Of a stretch of 15,782 nucleotides of DNA, positions 1-8,413 are shown piece after piece. The stretch spans positions 1-15,782 of the forward strand of contig JAGUUF010000096.1 in the NCBI GenBank assembly GCA_020063545.1, in the 5' to 3' direction. The notes beneath the pieces were generated by a model that had not been told where the DNA came from, did no database searches, and saw nothing but the letters and a program-made list of their open reading frames with translations. Position 1 is the stretch's first letter, and every line of letters begins with the position of its first letter. Made by a program: the position numbers and the translations under genes. Source of the DNA: Cytophagales bacterium (GTDB lineage Bacteria; Bacteroidota; Bacteroidia; Cytophagales; Cyclobacteriaceae).

Positions 1-1578
1 GAACGAAAGGTTATAGAACGAAGTGTAATCATATAAGAACTGTTTAACGCGAACCGCATATCCTTCAAACGTTCTTTTCTGGGAAGCCGTTCCAAGCAGG
101 AATTCGCTATTTAGATCAGTTCCGAATTTACGATTGTATTTCAAAGTAAATTCCAACAAGTCGTTGGTATTATCGTAGGTACTGCGTCTTGCCGAGCCGT
201 GTGTACCGGCTCCTTCAGCTTTATCATAGATACTCCAGAATGCTCCGTCCAAACCGGTTTCGCGGGTTTGCGCGAAATTTATTTTAGCAGTTAAATCCTG
301 GATAATATCGTACTCCGCGCTGTAGTTCAATAACGCATTTTTCCGCTCACCAACAAATTGTTGCTGCCTGCTCAACGCAATGGGGTTAAAAAAGTCAAAG
401 AGGTCGCGCTGAAAATATCCGCCATCAATGTCGGTCTCGCTGTCATCAAAAATCGGTGCAGTAGGGTTGTAAATCACTGCGTAGCGGAATGCTGCCATGT
501 TGATGCTCTGTTGTTTGCGATCGTTGTAGGCAACGGCAAAATTCAACCGCAATTTTCCGTTCATTGCTTCCTGTCCAAGGCTTAACCGCGTATTCCATCG
601 CTGGAAGTCAACACCTTTTACAATACCCTCGTTGTTCCTGTAGTTAATGGAAGCTGAATAGGTTGTTCCGGCATTTGTACCACCTGAGATTGTAAGGTTG
701 TTCGTATATGAATACCCAGTCTGGGTAAGCTCATTAAACCAGTTGGTTTGTGAGCCAAAATCCTGCCCTCCCCTGGCCACAAACTCCGAAGGGGATAGTA
801 CCGTAATTTTATTGGCTACATTATCAATGGACACAAAACCGTTGTACTCAACGTTAGTGTAATTTCCACGGCCACCTTTACCTGATTTGGTGGTAATCAT
901 AATCACACCGCTGGATCCACGGGTTCCGTAAATCGCTGCGGCTGAACCGTCTTTCAAAACATCAATTGAAGCAATGTCGTTCGGGTCAACGTTGTCAAGG
1001 CTGGCACCAACGATACCGTCAATAACAATAAGCGGTTCGGAGTTGGCACCAAAAGTTGTAATACCCCTTAATCGAAGGGTTTGTCCCTGGTTGGGATCAC
1101 CCCCGGCACGGGAAACAGATAAACCAGCTACTTTACCGGTAAGCAGTTGAGTCGGGCTGGTTACGTTACCGCGGTTAAAATCTTTGGCGGAAACACTGGC
1201 CACAGCACTGTTAATTTCTCTTTTCTCCTGTGAGCCATACCCGATAACAACAACTTCTTCAAGTGCCGTTATATCGGCATTAAGCGAAATGTTAATAACG
1301 CTTTGAGCACCAACGGCTATCTCCTGGGTGGCGTAACCTACAAATGAAACAACAAGCGTGGCATTTTCAGCGACCGAAATAGAATAGTTCCCGTTGGCAT
1401 CGGTGATGGTACCGTTGTTCGTTCCTTTTTCGAGAATATTTACACCCGGCAGGGCCGAACCGTCATCCGATGATGTGACTCTTCCCGATACAGTTATCCG
1501 TTGCGCATATGCACTTACGGATAGTATTGCCATGCCGATAAGCAGGCAACAGCGAATTGACTGGTAAAACTTTGTCAT
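1..1578 (-). CDS. susC: SusC/RagA-family TonB-dependent outer-membrane transporter (partial, C-terminal part outside window)
   Basis: Outer-membrane beta-barrel of the SusC family, which with a SusD lipoprotein imports oligosaccharides using TonB energy; here the likely cargo is maltodextrin, inferred from the neighbours. The frame is open from an ATG at 1578 down to base 1 (526 codons seen; the family is usually near 1000 residues), so only the carboxy-terminal barrel is missing. A signal peptide ends near AYAQ (residue 26). Residues about 28-100 form the carboxypeptidase-regulatory-like domain (SGRVTSSDDGSALPGVNI). Next come the acidic TonB-box stretch ALEEVVVIGYG (105-115) and the plug domain with the family signatures LLTGKVAGL, LRLRGITTFG, VIDGI and DVLKDGSAAAIYGTRGSSGV (about 145-225), followed by barrel strands. 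It starts 24 bases after the stop of the SusE/F-like gene, so the two are probably co-transcribed. No SusD is visible; the usual position would be downstream, beyond base 1. Family is certain; substrate is inference. Confidence 0.95.
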   Translation of the reverse strand, partial: MTKFYQSIRCCLLIGMAILSVSAYAQRITVSGRVTSSDDGSALPGVNILEKGTNNGTITDANGNYSISVAENATLVVSFVGYATQEIAVGAQSVINISLNADITALEEVVVIGYGSQEKREINSAVASVSAKDFNRGNVTSPTQLLTGKVAGLSVSRAGGDPNQGQTLRLRGITTFGANSEPLIVIDGIVGASLDNVDPNDIASIDVLKDGSAAAIYGTRGSSGVIMITTKSGKGGRGNYTNVEYNGFVSIDNVANKITVLSPSEFVARGGQDFGSQTNWFNELTQTGYSYTNNLTISGGTNAGTTYSASINYRNNEGIVKGVDFQRWNTRLSLGQEAMNGKLRLNFAVAYNDRKQQSINMAAFRYAVIYNPTAPIFDDSETDIDGGYFQRDLFDFFNPIALSRQQQFVGERKNALLNYSAEYDIIQDLTAKINFAQTRETGLDGAFWSIYDKAEGAGTHGSARRSTYDNTNDLLEFTLKYNRKFGTDLNSEFLLGTASQKRTFEGYAVRVKQFLYDYTSFYNLSF

Positions 1579-1602
1579 AGTAAAGATTTAGGTTTAGGCT
1601 GG

Positions 1603-2322
1603 TTATTTTTTTACAAAATTGTAAGCACCTGTTGAGACATTAAAGGTAACGTCATAAGTGCCTGGAATAATTCCTGCAATGTTTGCCCCGTTAAAGGTAC
1701 CGGTGCCGCTCGGAAAAGCTGCAGCCCCCCAGTTAATGCCCCAGAAATTATCCGCTCTGAATTTTGCTTCCCCGGTAGTTAACACAACGTTAGTAAGTTT
1801 ATACACGTCCGGATCGGATGAATCGCGTGTCATTGCCGTGCTGGCACCCCATCCGCCAGGAGTAGCATCCCCGATAAGGCCAACCGTGCCAACCACACGG
1901 AAGGAGACATCAACGGTGTCTTTGTTGGCATTCTGATCTTCTGCAATAACCCGAAGCGTATACAAGTTATAGGTATTGATATCGTCAGAAGGAGTTCCGA
2001 TAGCCAAGGCATCTACCTGCACAGCAACATCCTGCTGAACCCCGGAAAGGCCAAGTGAGCCGCTTTGAACAGTGGTGGGACCTAATTTAATTTCCCAGGT
2101 GGCCGAACTCAGCGGTGAACTTGAAATACTCGCATCCGCGCCATCACGAAACTTCAACTGCATCGAAAAATCTACATTAGATGTCACCGAGTTCGGTTTG
2201 AGAACGGTAACTTCTGGCGGGGAATCGAAAATAGTTACATCGGCATTCCCATTATCGCAACCACTGGTTAGTAAACCAATAGGTATAACGAACGAAACAA
2301 TCTTGAGTAAAGACTTCATCAT
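1603..2322 (-). CDS. SusE/SusF-like outer-membrane starch-binding lipoprotein
   Basis: A 239-residue surface lipoprotein of the SusE/SusF type, whose members bind starch chains at the cell surface. The N-terminus is a lipoprotein signal with lipobox LTSGC, the acylated cysteine being residue 22. Residues about 33-145 look like an Ig-like beta domain (PPEVTVLKPN through VDVSFRVVG). Residues about 148-237 match the SusE/F carbohydrate-binding fold: VGLIGDATPGGWG, then DVYKLTNVVLTTGEAKFRA, FWGINWG and GTYDVTFNVSTGAYNF, with several tryptophans that could stack on glucose rings. Only one such binding domain is present, so it is shorter than Bacteroides SusE or SusF. Two adjacent ATG codons (2322 and 2319) are possible starts. 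It is the first gene after the 129-base gap carrying the 2408-2419 palindrome and lies upstream of susC, unlike the susCDEF order of B. thetaiotaomicron. SusE versus SusF cannot be decided; starch binding is inferred from family and context. Confidence 0.85.
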   Translation of the reverse strand: MMKSLLKIVSFVIPIGLLTSGCDNGNADVTIFDSPPEVTVLKPNSVTSNVDFSMQLKFRDGADASISSSPLSSATWEIKLGPTTVQSGSLGLSGVQQDVAVQVDALAIGTPSDDINTYNLYTLRVIAEDQNANKDTVDVSFRVVGTVGLIGDATPGGWGASTAMTRDSSDPDVYKLTNVVLTTGEAKFRADNFWGINWGAAAFPSGTGTFNGANIAGIIPGTYDVTFNVSTGAYNFVKK

Positions 2323-2451
2323 AGGTTAAGGTTTATTTTATTAAAAATAGAAAAGTTAATCGGCTGATAATACAAAATTCACAGCGATTTTTTTCGGAAA
2401 CGTGACCGCAAACGTTTGCAAAAATTGCGCACTTAAACGAACAGGCCGGAA
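2323..2451 (-). promoter_or_regulatory. Intergenic control region upstream of the SusE/F-susC unit
   Basis: This AT-rich 129-base gap separates the GH65 gene from the SusE/F-like gene on the minus strand. It contains a 12-base palindrome at 2408-2419 and, on the minus strand, a GAATTTTG (2380-2373) that matches the Bacteroidota -7 consensus TAnnTTTG except for its first base. I did not find a -33 TTG/TTTG at the usual spacing from it, so the promoter position is only suggestive. If that element is used, the palindrome lies roughly 40-50 bases upstream of transcription start. No convincing stem-loop plus T-run terminator follows the GH65 stop, so read-through from the amylase-mutase-phosphorylase genes remains possible. 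Confidence 0.45.
2408..2419. promoter_or_regulatory. Candidate LacI-family operator GCAAACGTTTGC
   Basis: The 12 bases GCAAACGTTTGC equal their own reverse complement, with the central CG typical of LacI-family operators, where the hinge-helix leucine intercalates. It sits in the gap ahead of the SusE/F-susC genes, and a LacI-family gene lies in the same locus. A near copy (GAAAACGTTTGC) is found before the GH31 gene at 9491-9502. An overlapping GCAA-AAA-TTGC sequence at 2418-2428 reuses the TTGC/GCAA half-site motif and might add affinity or be chance in AT-rich DNA. Palindrome seen directly; regulator assignment inferred. Confidence 0.6.
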
Positions 2452-4737
2452 CTAGCGCAGTTCTCTTTTTATTCCGTTTACTGAAACAACCAACGGGCCA
2501 CCCGAAATGAGTTTAAGTTCGGTACCGGCAGGGCTAACCATAACCTTAATAACCCGACTTCGGAACTCCAACCTGAATGAATAGCTCGTCCATTGTTTAG
2601 GGAGAAAAGGATTAAGATGTAACACCCCTTCTTTTATCCGCATGCCTCCAAACCCCTTTACCACGCTCATCCATGTACCTGCCATGCTGGTAATGTGGCA
2701 GCCGTCTTCCGTATCATTATTGTAATCATCCAAATCAAGCCTTGAGGTGCGCAAATACATTTCATACGCCTTATCGTAATAACCGATACGGGAGGCAAGA
2801 ATGGCATGGACACAAGGCGACAGGGAGGATTCATGCACCGTCATAGGCTCGTAGAAATCGAAATTCCGCTTCAACGCTTCCTGCGAAAAATCTTCCTCGA
2901 AAAAGTACAAACCCTGCAGTACATCGGCCTGCTTTATAAAACATGAGCGCAGTATTCTATCCCAACTCCACTTTTGGTTAAGAGGTCTTTCGGAAACCGG
3001 CAACTGGTTAACGGTTGTAAGAACCTTATCAAGAAAACCATCTTGCTGCAAATAAATCTTACGATTTTCATCAAACGGAAAATAAAGATTTTCAGCAATC
3101 GTTTTCCAGTTCGCAATTTCCGACACCTCATTCAATTTTGTTTTCTCCAGAGCTCGCCTGTAATCGTCCTGTGCGTGTTCCCTGGCGTACACGATTGATT
3201 CCATCGTATAGTTTAATGTCCAGCGGGCTATGTAGTTGGTGTACCAGTTGTTATTTACATTATTCTCATATTCGTTCGGACCGGTTACACCCAGCATCAC
3301 AAATTTCTTCTTATCCTCCGACCAGTTTACCCGCTGTGCCCAGAAACGGGAAATGGCAATAAGCACTTCCAGTCCATATTGTGTTAAATACGATGCATCG
3401 CCTGTGTATCGCACGTAATCATATATGGCATAAGCAATAGCTCCGTTGCGGTGTATTTCTTCAAACGTAATCTCCCATTCGTTGTGGCATTCTTCGCCAT
3501 TCATGGTTACCATCGGGTACAAGGCCGCGCCATCGTTAAAGCCAAGTTTCACAGCATTTTCAATTGCTTTCGGCAGGTGCTTATACCGATACATAAGCAG
3601 GTTGCGGGCTACACGTGGCGGAGCCGTACCGAGGTAAAACGGGATGCAATAGGCCTCGGTGTCCCAATATGTACTCCCTCCGTATTTTTCACCGGTAAAG
3701 CCTTTAGGCCCGATGTTCAGGCGTTCATCTTCTCCGGTATAGGTCTGGGTAAGCTGAAATATATTGAACCGGATGCCTTGCTGGGCCTCTACATCACCTT
3801 CGATGGTGATATCACACTCGTCCCACTTTTTTTCCCATGTCAGTGCGTGCTCATTTAATAACGCATCAAAGCCATCATCAACCGCTTTATTCAAAACAGC
3901 CAGGCAATTCCCGGTCAATTTTTCTGTTGGATGATTAAGGGAAGAAAGTACCGCAGCATATTTAAACACCGTTACCGGTTTGTTTTGATCCAGCGTTACC
4001 GGAACTATATGCCCTGCATATTTCTCCCGTAACTCCACGCGAGGCTTTTTGCCGTGCACCCATGCGCCTTGCGATTGAATTCTATACCGTATTCCTGTAG
4101 CAACCTGAAAGTGTGTTTTTTTTGTTTGGGCCGTAACGATAACCCCATCCTCAAACGAATCTTTACTCACCTCATCCCAGAACTTTTCCTGGTAGTTGGA
4201 GTCCTGATTCATCACATCGGCATCCACATCCAGGGTGAGTTCGGCTTCGGCTGTAAAATTCAATGCGGTAAGGGTATAGGCTATCGCACCAACCTCTCCG
4301 CGTGCCATGCTGCAAAAGCGCCTGCTTTCCACTTCAATTTTTTTTCCATCGGCCAATGTTGCCACAACCGTCCGCGTAAGCAGTCCTGTTCGCATATCCA
4401 GGATACGCTGAAATTTTTCAACCCTTGCCGTTGCCAAATCCAACCGTTGATTTTCAATGCGCACCTTTACACCAATCCAACTGGGCGCGTTTAGCACTTT
4501 TGCAAAGTATTCGGGATAACCGTTTTTCCACCAGCCAACACGCGTTTTATCCGGGTAATAAACTCCGGCCACATAGGTTCCCTGCAAACTCTCACCCGAA
4601 TAACCTTCCTCAAAATTGGCGCGTTGCCCCATGTGCCCGTTGCCGATGCTAAACACACTCTCGGATATTTTGTTGAGGTGGGGATCGAATCGCTCTTCAA
4701 TGATTTGCCACGGATGGGCTTGCAGGTATTTTTTCAT
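2452..4737 (-). CDS. mapA: GH65 maltose phosphorylase
   Basis: A 761-residue cytoplasmic glycoside hydrolase family 65 enzyme (no signal peptide), expected to convert maltose plus phosphate to glucose plus beta-D-glucose 1-phosphate (EC 2.4.1.8) with inversion. Length and layout fit the family: N-terminal beta-sandwich (about 1-270), linker, (alpha/alpha)6 barrel (about 320-690) and a short C-terminal beta sheet. Motifs include the substrate-site WDTE (358-361), ECHNEWEITFEEIHRNG (416-432) and GVTGPNEYENNVNNNWYTN (483-501), whose Glu489 aligns with the general acid of Lactobacillus maltose phosphorylase. Further segments are KQADVLQGLYF (602-612), HESSLSP (635-641) and DGCHITSMAGTW (678-689), the last lying in the phosphate-binding part of the fold. 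It starts five bases after the beta-phosphoglucomutase stop, the classical pairing because the mutase consumes its product. Kojibiose, nigerose or trehalose phosphorylase activity cannot be excluded by eye, but the ECHNEW/TGPNEYENN context and the starch locus favour maltose. Confidence 0.92.
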   Translation of the reverse strand: MKKYLQAHPWQIIEERFDPHLNKISESVFSIGNGHMGQRANFEEGYSGESLQGTYVAGVYYPDKTRVGWWKNGYPEYFAKVLNAPSWIGVKVRIENQRLDLATARVEKFQRILDMRTGLLTRTVVATLADGKKIEVESRRFCSMARGEVGAIAYTLTALNFTAEAELTLDVDADVMNQDSNYQEKFWDEVSKDSFEDGVIVTAQTKKTHFQVATGIRYRIQSQGAWVHGKKPRVELREKYAGHIVPVTLDQNKPVTVFKYAAVLSSLNHPTEKLTGNCLAVLNKAVDDGFDALLNEHALTWEKKWDECDITIEGDVEAQQGIRFNIFQLTQTYTGEDERLNIGPKGFTGEKYGGSTYWDTEAYCIPFYLGTAPPRVARNLLMYRYKHLPKAIENAVKLGFNDGAALYPMVTMNGEECHNEWEITFEEIHRNGAIAYAIYDYVRYTGDASYLTQYGLEVLIAISRFWAQRVNWSEDKKKFVMLGVTGPNEYENNVNNNWYTNYIARWTLNYTMESIVYAREHAQDDYRRALEKTKLNEVSEIANWKTIAENLYFPFDENRKIYLQQDGFLDKVLTTVNQLPVSERPLNQKWSWDRILRSCFIKQADVLQGLYFFEEDFSQEALKRNFDFYEPMTVHESSLSPCVHAILASRIGYYDKAYEMYLRTSRLDLDDYNNDTEDGCHITSMAGTWMSVVKGFGGMRIKEGVLHLNPFLPKQWTSYSFRLEFRSRVIKVMVSPAGTELKLISGGPLVVSVNGIKRELR

Positions 4738-4742
4738 TGCAC

Positions 4743-5408
4743 TCAGGTCTTATCAGTTAGTTTTATGCTACGGAGTTTTTCCAAAGAAATTTCTGAAACA
4801 TGACTGACCACCAAATCAGCTTGATGTAATATGGCCGAATCGCCAATGCCAACACAACTCATCCCCGCAGCTTTTGCAGCCTCCACCCCGGCAGCGGCAT
4901 CTTCTATTACCAGGCATTTATCGGGCGGTACATTAAGCAGGCCGGCTGTTTTGGTAAATATTTCCGGATGCGGTTTCGTATTTATAATCATATTTCCGTC
5001 AACAATCGCATCAAACTGGTGCAACATACCAAGCTGACGAAGAACAGTAAAGGCATTTTTACTGCTGCTGGCAAGGGCTGTTCTTATGCCGGCCTTTTTT
5101 AAATCGGAAATGAGCGGTTGTACACCCGGGTAAATATTCTTTTCGGTCATGGAATGGATGTAGTCAACAAACCATTTGTTTTTCTTTTCTGCCAACTGGT
5201 TTTTTTCTTCATCGGTAAGGCTAATGCCTTTCAATGCCAGGATAAGATTTAAAGAATCGAACCTGCTTACTCCTTTCAACCGCTCATTGTACTCTTCCGT
5301 TAGCACTATACCAAGTTCAGCAGCCAGCCTCTTCCAGGCCAGGTAATGATACATGGCTGTGTCAACAATTACGCCATCCAGATCGAATATGCAAGCCTGC
5401 AGATCCAC
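4743..5408 (-). CDS. pgmB: Beta-phosphoglucomutase (HAD superfamily)
   Basis: A 221-residue cytoplasmic HAD-superfamily mutase converting beta-D-glucose 1-phosphate, made by the adjacent maltose phosphorylase, into glucose 6-phosphate (EC 5.4.2.6). The core motif FDLDGVIVD (8-16) supplies nucleophile Asp9 and acid/base Asp11. The cap has LKGVSR (44-49), the glucose-binding signature that separates beta-PGM from other HAD phosphatases. Motif II is ALASSSKNA (111-119), motif III Lys145 in TKPHPEIF, and motif IV the Mg-binding Glu169-Asp170 in VIEDAAAGVEAAKAAGM. All residues known to be needed in the Lactococcus lactis enzyme are present. The start is GTG at 5408, one base after the amylase TAA stop; no in-frame ATG lies close enough to preserve the HAD motif, so GTG is well supported. 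This packing implies coupled translation with the amylase. Confidence 0.95.
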   Translation of the reverse strand: MDLQACIFDLDGVIVDTAMYHYLAWKRLAAELGIVLTEEYNERLKGVSRFDSLNLILALKGISLTDEEKNQLAEKKNKWFVDYIHSMTEKNIYPGVQPLISDLKKAGIRTALASSSKNAFTVLRQLGMLHQFDAIVDGNMIINTKPHPEIFTKTAGLLNVPPDKCLVIEDAAAGVEAAKAAGMSCVGIGDSAILHQADLVVSHVSEISLEKLRSIKLTDKT

Positions 5409-5409
5409 G

Positions 5410-8271
5410 TTATTCTTTTACAAGCTTTATATAGTGTACTTTTCGCCTGCTTAAAATCCTGAGTATATACATTCCGGGTTTTACCCCATTGGCTGCCCAC
5501 TCAGTATATGACAGACGGGTTAATGGCAGTTGTTGTCCCGAGGGTGTAAGCAGATAAACTTGTTCGATGGCTTCATCAGCAGTAATGGTAAGCCGGTTGG
5601 TAAACGGATTTGGAAAAGCATGCACCTGTAAACGAGCTTCTTCTTTTGGCGTTATTCCTGTTATAATTCCATTTTCAATTTCCACATCGGTAAATAACCT
5701 GAACTGCCCGGGGGCGAGCGTAAAACTGGTTAGCGTTGAAGAAACAGTTACCGGGCTCCCATAGCTGTAGTAGTCGAACCAAACACCGGTATGAGGAAAC
5801 GATACATTGACGGTTACCGGCACTACATCAAAATTAGCCACAATTACCGCGTTCATATCATCCGGTATCGATGGGTTCGGGTTGTAGGGTTCGTTGCGAA
5901 AAATGAGTTGCTTAACCAGGGAATTACCGGGTGTCATCAACAGGCTACCGCTCTGAAAAACATCATATTCTTTTTTCAGGCGTATCAGATCCGCAACGTG
6001 ATTGAATAGCGATTGCCTGGATTGTTGCAGGGTGTACTCCCAAACTACCGGCTTTGGATCTAACCTGCAATCAGAATTAACTGAACCGCCTGCACATTGA
6101 TTGATACTGTAATCATACCCCAATTCACCAAACTGCCAAAGCATTTTTGGTCCGGGAACAGTATAAAAAAGAAGGGAGGCCGCTTTAATTCGATTCAGTG
6201 CGGTGTTGAGATTTCGCACCGAGTACCCCGAAGCTGAATTTCCGTTAGTAAGATTGCGGTACATCATGCGCTCTTCATCATGACTTTCCATATATCCTAC
6301 AAGGTGAGGCGCATCCCAGGAGCGGTTCTTATAATAGACCCCGCTAATATCGGAATCTGATCCGTAACCCATACTGTTTTGGCTATAGGCATGGTTCAGG
6401 TTTCCCCACAGCAACATTCCTTTACCCTCTGAAAACCGGTATTCAGCAAGTTCCTTTTCTTCGGTATTGGAGCCCAGATGCTCTAATACAATGTAGGCAT
6501 CGGGCGAATGGCTCCAGATTTTATCAGCCATTCTTTTTAGCAATGCTATGCGGCCCGCATCATATCCACTCCAGGCGGCAACTTCGCCCCCGGTATCGCA
6601 ATTGGATGTAGTGCAGTAGTTGGTCGTGGTGAAGCCCTTTGAAAGATCAAAACGGAAGCCGTCAATTTTATACTCATGCAGCCAATAATAATTAACCGAA
6701 TCGAGGTACTGCTGGGTATACGTGCTGCCGTGATTCATGTCGTAGAAAACATTGAAGGGATGCCTGGCCTGGGTAAAAAACCATTTATTGTTTGCTGTGG
6801 GCCGAAAAGTTGAAAAGTCAAAATCAAGCATCACCATCGGGTTGGGTATATCGTGATGGTTCATGGCTATGTCTAGGATCACCGCAATTCCGTTGGCATG
6901 GCAGGCATCCACAAGTTCTTTTAGCTTTTCCTTTGGCCCATAATATTTGTCGGGAGCAAACATAAAAGTTGGATTGTACCCCCATCCTTCATTGCCGTTA
7001 AATTCCATAATCGGCATGAGTTCAATCGCATTAACCCCAAGGCGCTTCAGGTACGATAGGGTATCGATGAGACTTTGGTAAGTTCGGTGTTGATTGGAAA
7101 AATAATCGCGGAGTAATACTTCATAAATAACAAGATTCTCCTTTGCCGGTTTTTGAAAGTTGGTAACCTGCCAGGTGAAAGGCGACTGCCCGGTTTGAAA
7201 TACCGATAGCCTGTTGAAGTAATCCTGCGGGTTAAGGGCCTTTGAGGGGTACGTTTTCAGACCTGGATAGGAAGTTGCGGGAATGTACTGGTCCAACGGA
7301 TCAAGGATTTTATCCGCAAACGGGTCGGCCAGTTTTAGTTGTTCATTTACAAGGTATTGAAATGCGTACTCCTGGTTCGATACCAGTCCATTCAACTCAA
7401 TCCAGAAATACTCGCCATCCCGGTACATCAGGTTTTGTGGTAATACCTGCCAATCGCTGAAATCACCGAAGGCATATACGGATGACTTACCCGGTGCCCA
7501 TAAACATAGCGTAACCCGCGTGTTATCCGGTTTATAATTTATTCCTGGCCGAATACCGGGCGGCCGTGCCTGAACCGGGCTGTTTGCAGATATGAGATAC
7601 TGAAATGAAGTCTCATCTGATGAAGGACCGGCCTGTGCTACCAATTGCACCGTACTGCCCCCGGAAGTTTCTGTTACCTGGTGATCATAGGAATAAAGCG
7701 TAACACCTGACTGGCTATTAACAAGGTTACCATTAATATAGAGTTGAAACACGGAGGCAACCGGGGTTTGCGCTTCAATATGAATCATATCAAGGGTGGC
7801 AACAAAAAGCGGTTGTTGTTGTGGTGAGGTAAGCTGAACCTTAAAGTTGCCGTCCCAGAAATTTGCGATGTAATCAGTAGTTTGACCGTTACTCCAGTCC
7901 ACTCCCTTAAGTAACATCCCAATACTCGTTTCGCCTGCAATGCTGCCCGAAAAAAAAGCGGAAGGGGTAAACGTAATCGAAAACAACGTTCGGCCGCTGA
8001 CAAAACTTTTTGTAAACATGGCAGGTGCAGCGGTGGCATTGGCCGGATTGATATTGTAAATGGCGTTGGTGTTTTTACCGGGTATCCAAACCCAAATGTA
8101 AGCAGTGGCCAGCCCGGCTAACGGAGTCCCGGTAACATCGTACGTAACTGTTATTGAAGTTGACGGGGTAAAGAATAATGGAGTAATAGTAGGGTTAATG
8201 GATTCCTTTGCCAGCACAAAGCCATTTGTGAGCACCAAAACAACTGCAAAAAAAAATCTACGCATCCTCAT
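5410..8271 (-). CDS. Secreted multidomain GH13 alpha-amylase-family enzyme with CBM48 and T9SS sorting domain
   Basis: A 953-residue exported glycosidase expected to cut alpha-1,4-glucans (starch, glycogen, maltodextrins) outside the cell or at its surface. A signal peptide ends near VLA (residue 21). Residues about 24-147 and 148-237 are two beta-rich modules I cannot name with confidence. A CBM48/early-set domain follows (about 243-330; YAFGDFSDW, YAFQYLVNE, LADPFADKILDP). The (beta/alpha)8 barrel shows the GH13 regions: DIAMNH (467-472), GFRFD with nucleophile Asp542 and Arg540, VLEH with acid/base Glu597, and ESHDEE with His664-Asp665. Cysteine pairs at 553/558 and 726/735 could form disulfides. 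A C-terminal beta sheet precedes a type A T9SS sorting domain (about 878-953; FPNPFTNRLTI, KPGMYILRI and ending KLVKE). It is the first gene of the minus-strand unit, divergent from the LacI gene. ATG 8265 is an alternative start. Exact product specificity (amylase, neopullulanase or pullulanase-like) is not settled. Confidence 0.93.
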   Translation of the reverse strand: MRMRRFFFAVVLVLTNGFVLAKESINPTITPLFFTPSTSITVTYDVTGTPLAGLATAYIWVWIPGKNTNAIYNINPANATAAPAMFTKSFVSGRTLFSITFTPSAFFSGSIAGETSIGMLLKGVDWSNGQTTDYIANFWDGNFKVQLTSPQQQPLFVATLDMIHIEAQTPVASVFQLYINGNLVNSQSGVTLYSYDHQVTETSGGSTVQLVAQAGPSSDETSFQYLISANSPVQARPPGIRPGINYKPDNTRVTLCLWAPGKSSVYAFGDFSDWQVLPQNLMYRDGEYFWIELNGLVSNQEYAFQYLVNEQLKLADPFADKILDPLDQYIPATSYPGLKTYPSKALNPQDYFNRLSVFQTGQSPFTWQVTNFQKPAKENLVIYEVLLRDYFSNQHRTYQSLIDTLSYLKRLGVNAIELMPIMEFNGNEGWGYNPTFMFAPDKYYGPKEKLKELVDACHANGIAVILDIAMNHHDIPNPMVMLDFDFSTFRPTANNKWFFTQARHPFNVFYDMNHGSTYTQQYLDSVNYYWLHEYKIDGFRFDLSKGFTTTNYCTTSNCDTGGEVAAWSGYDAGRIALLKRMADKIWSHSPDAYIVLEHLGSNTEEKELAEYRFSEGKGMLLWGNLNHAYSQNSMGYGSDSDISGVYYKNRSWDAPHLVGYMESHDEERMMYRNLTNGNSASGYSVRNLNTALNRIKAASLLFYTVPGPKMLWQFGELGYDYSINQCAGGSVNSDCRLDPKPVVWEYTLQQSRQSLFNHVADLIRLKKEYDVFQSGSLLMTPGNSLVKQLIFRNEPYNPNPSIPDDMNAVIVANFDVVPVTVNVSFPHTGVWFDYYSYGSPVTVSSTLTSFTLAPGQFRLFTDVEIENGIITGITPKEEARLQVHAFPNPFTNRLTITADEAIEQVYLLTPSGQQLPLTRLSYTEWAANGVKPGMYILRILSRRKVHYIKLVKE

Positions 8272-8390
8272 CGTATTATTTACATACTGCGCCTAAAAAT
8301 AAAATACAATACCAATCATTTATGTTTCCGCCAGACAAATAATCCAATTGAGACCTTGAATAACCTGAAATGTTGTACAAAAATCATTTT

Positions 8391-8400
8391 CAATCGTTTG
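8391..8400. promoter_or_regulatory. Candidate degenerate LacI-type operator CAATCGTTTG
   Basis: CAATCGTTTG has a central CG and four of five base pairs of dyad symmetry; it differs from the core CAAACGTTTG of the 2408-2419 palindrome at one position. It overlaps the TTG of a possible LacI promoter. It lies 36 bases before the preferred regulator start and 120 bases from the amylase start, so it could serve either direction. It is short and imperfect, so chance is a real alternative. Confidence 0.3.
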
Positions 8401-8401
8401 T

Positions 8402-8413
8402 GCAACATGTTGC
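8402..8413. promoter_or_regulatory. Candidate operator GCAACATGTTGC upstream of LacI-family gene
   Basis: GCAACATGTTGC is a perfect 12-base palindrome with the same outer half-sites (GCAA and TTGC) and the same length as the 2408-2419 site, but with CATG instead of ACGT at the centre. It lies between the possible -33 and -7 elements of the LacI promoter, a position suited to autorepression. The lack of a central CG is unusual for a LacI operator, so it might bind the same protein weakly, bind another factor, or be incidental. Confidence 0.4.

Noticed and set aside
1..1578. Truncated or pseudogenised SusC
   Set aside because: The frame is continuous, without stops, to the window edge; the missing C-terminal part is explained by the window boundary.
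2408..2428. The palindrome region as a transcription terminator after the GH65 gene
   Set aside because: A hairpin would have only a four-pair stem with a four-base loop and is not followed by a T-run in the minus-strand direction; an operator is a better reading.
3451..4652. Several 75-146 codon plus-strand open frames
   Set aside because: All lie antisense to the maltose phosphorylase gene, whose catalytic motifs are intact throughout; the products show no conserved motif.
8373..8380. TTGTACAA 8-base palindrome
   Set aside because: It is short, differs from the GCAA/TTGC half-site pattern of the other sites, and such 8-base palindromes are frequent by chance.
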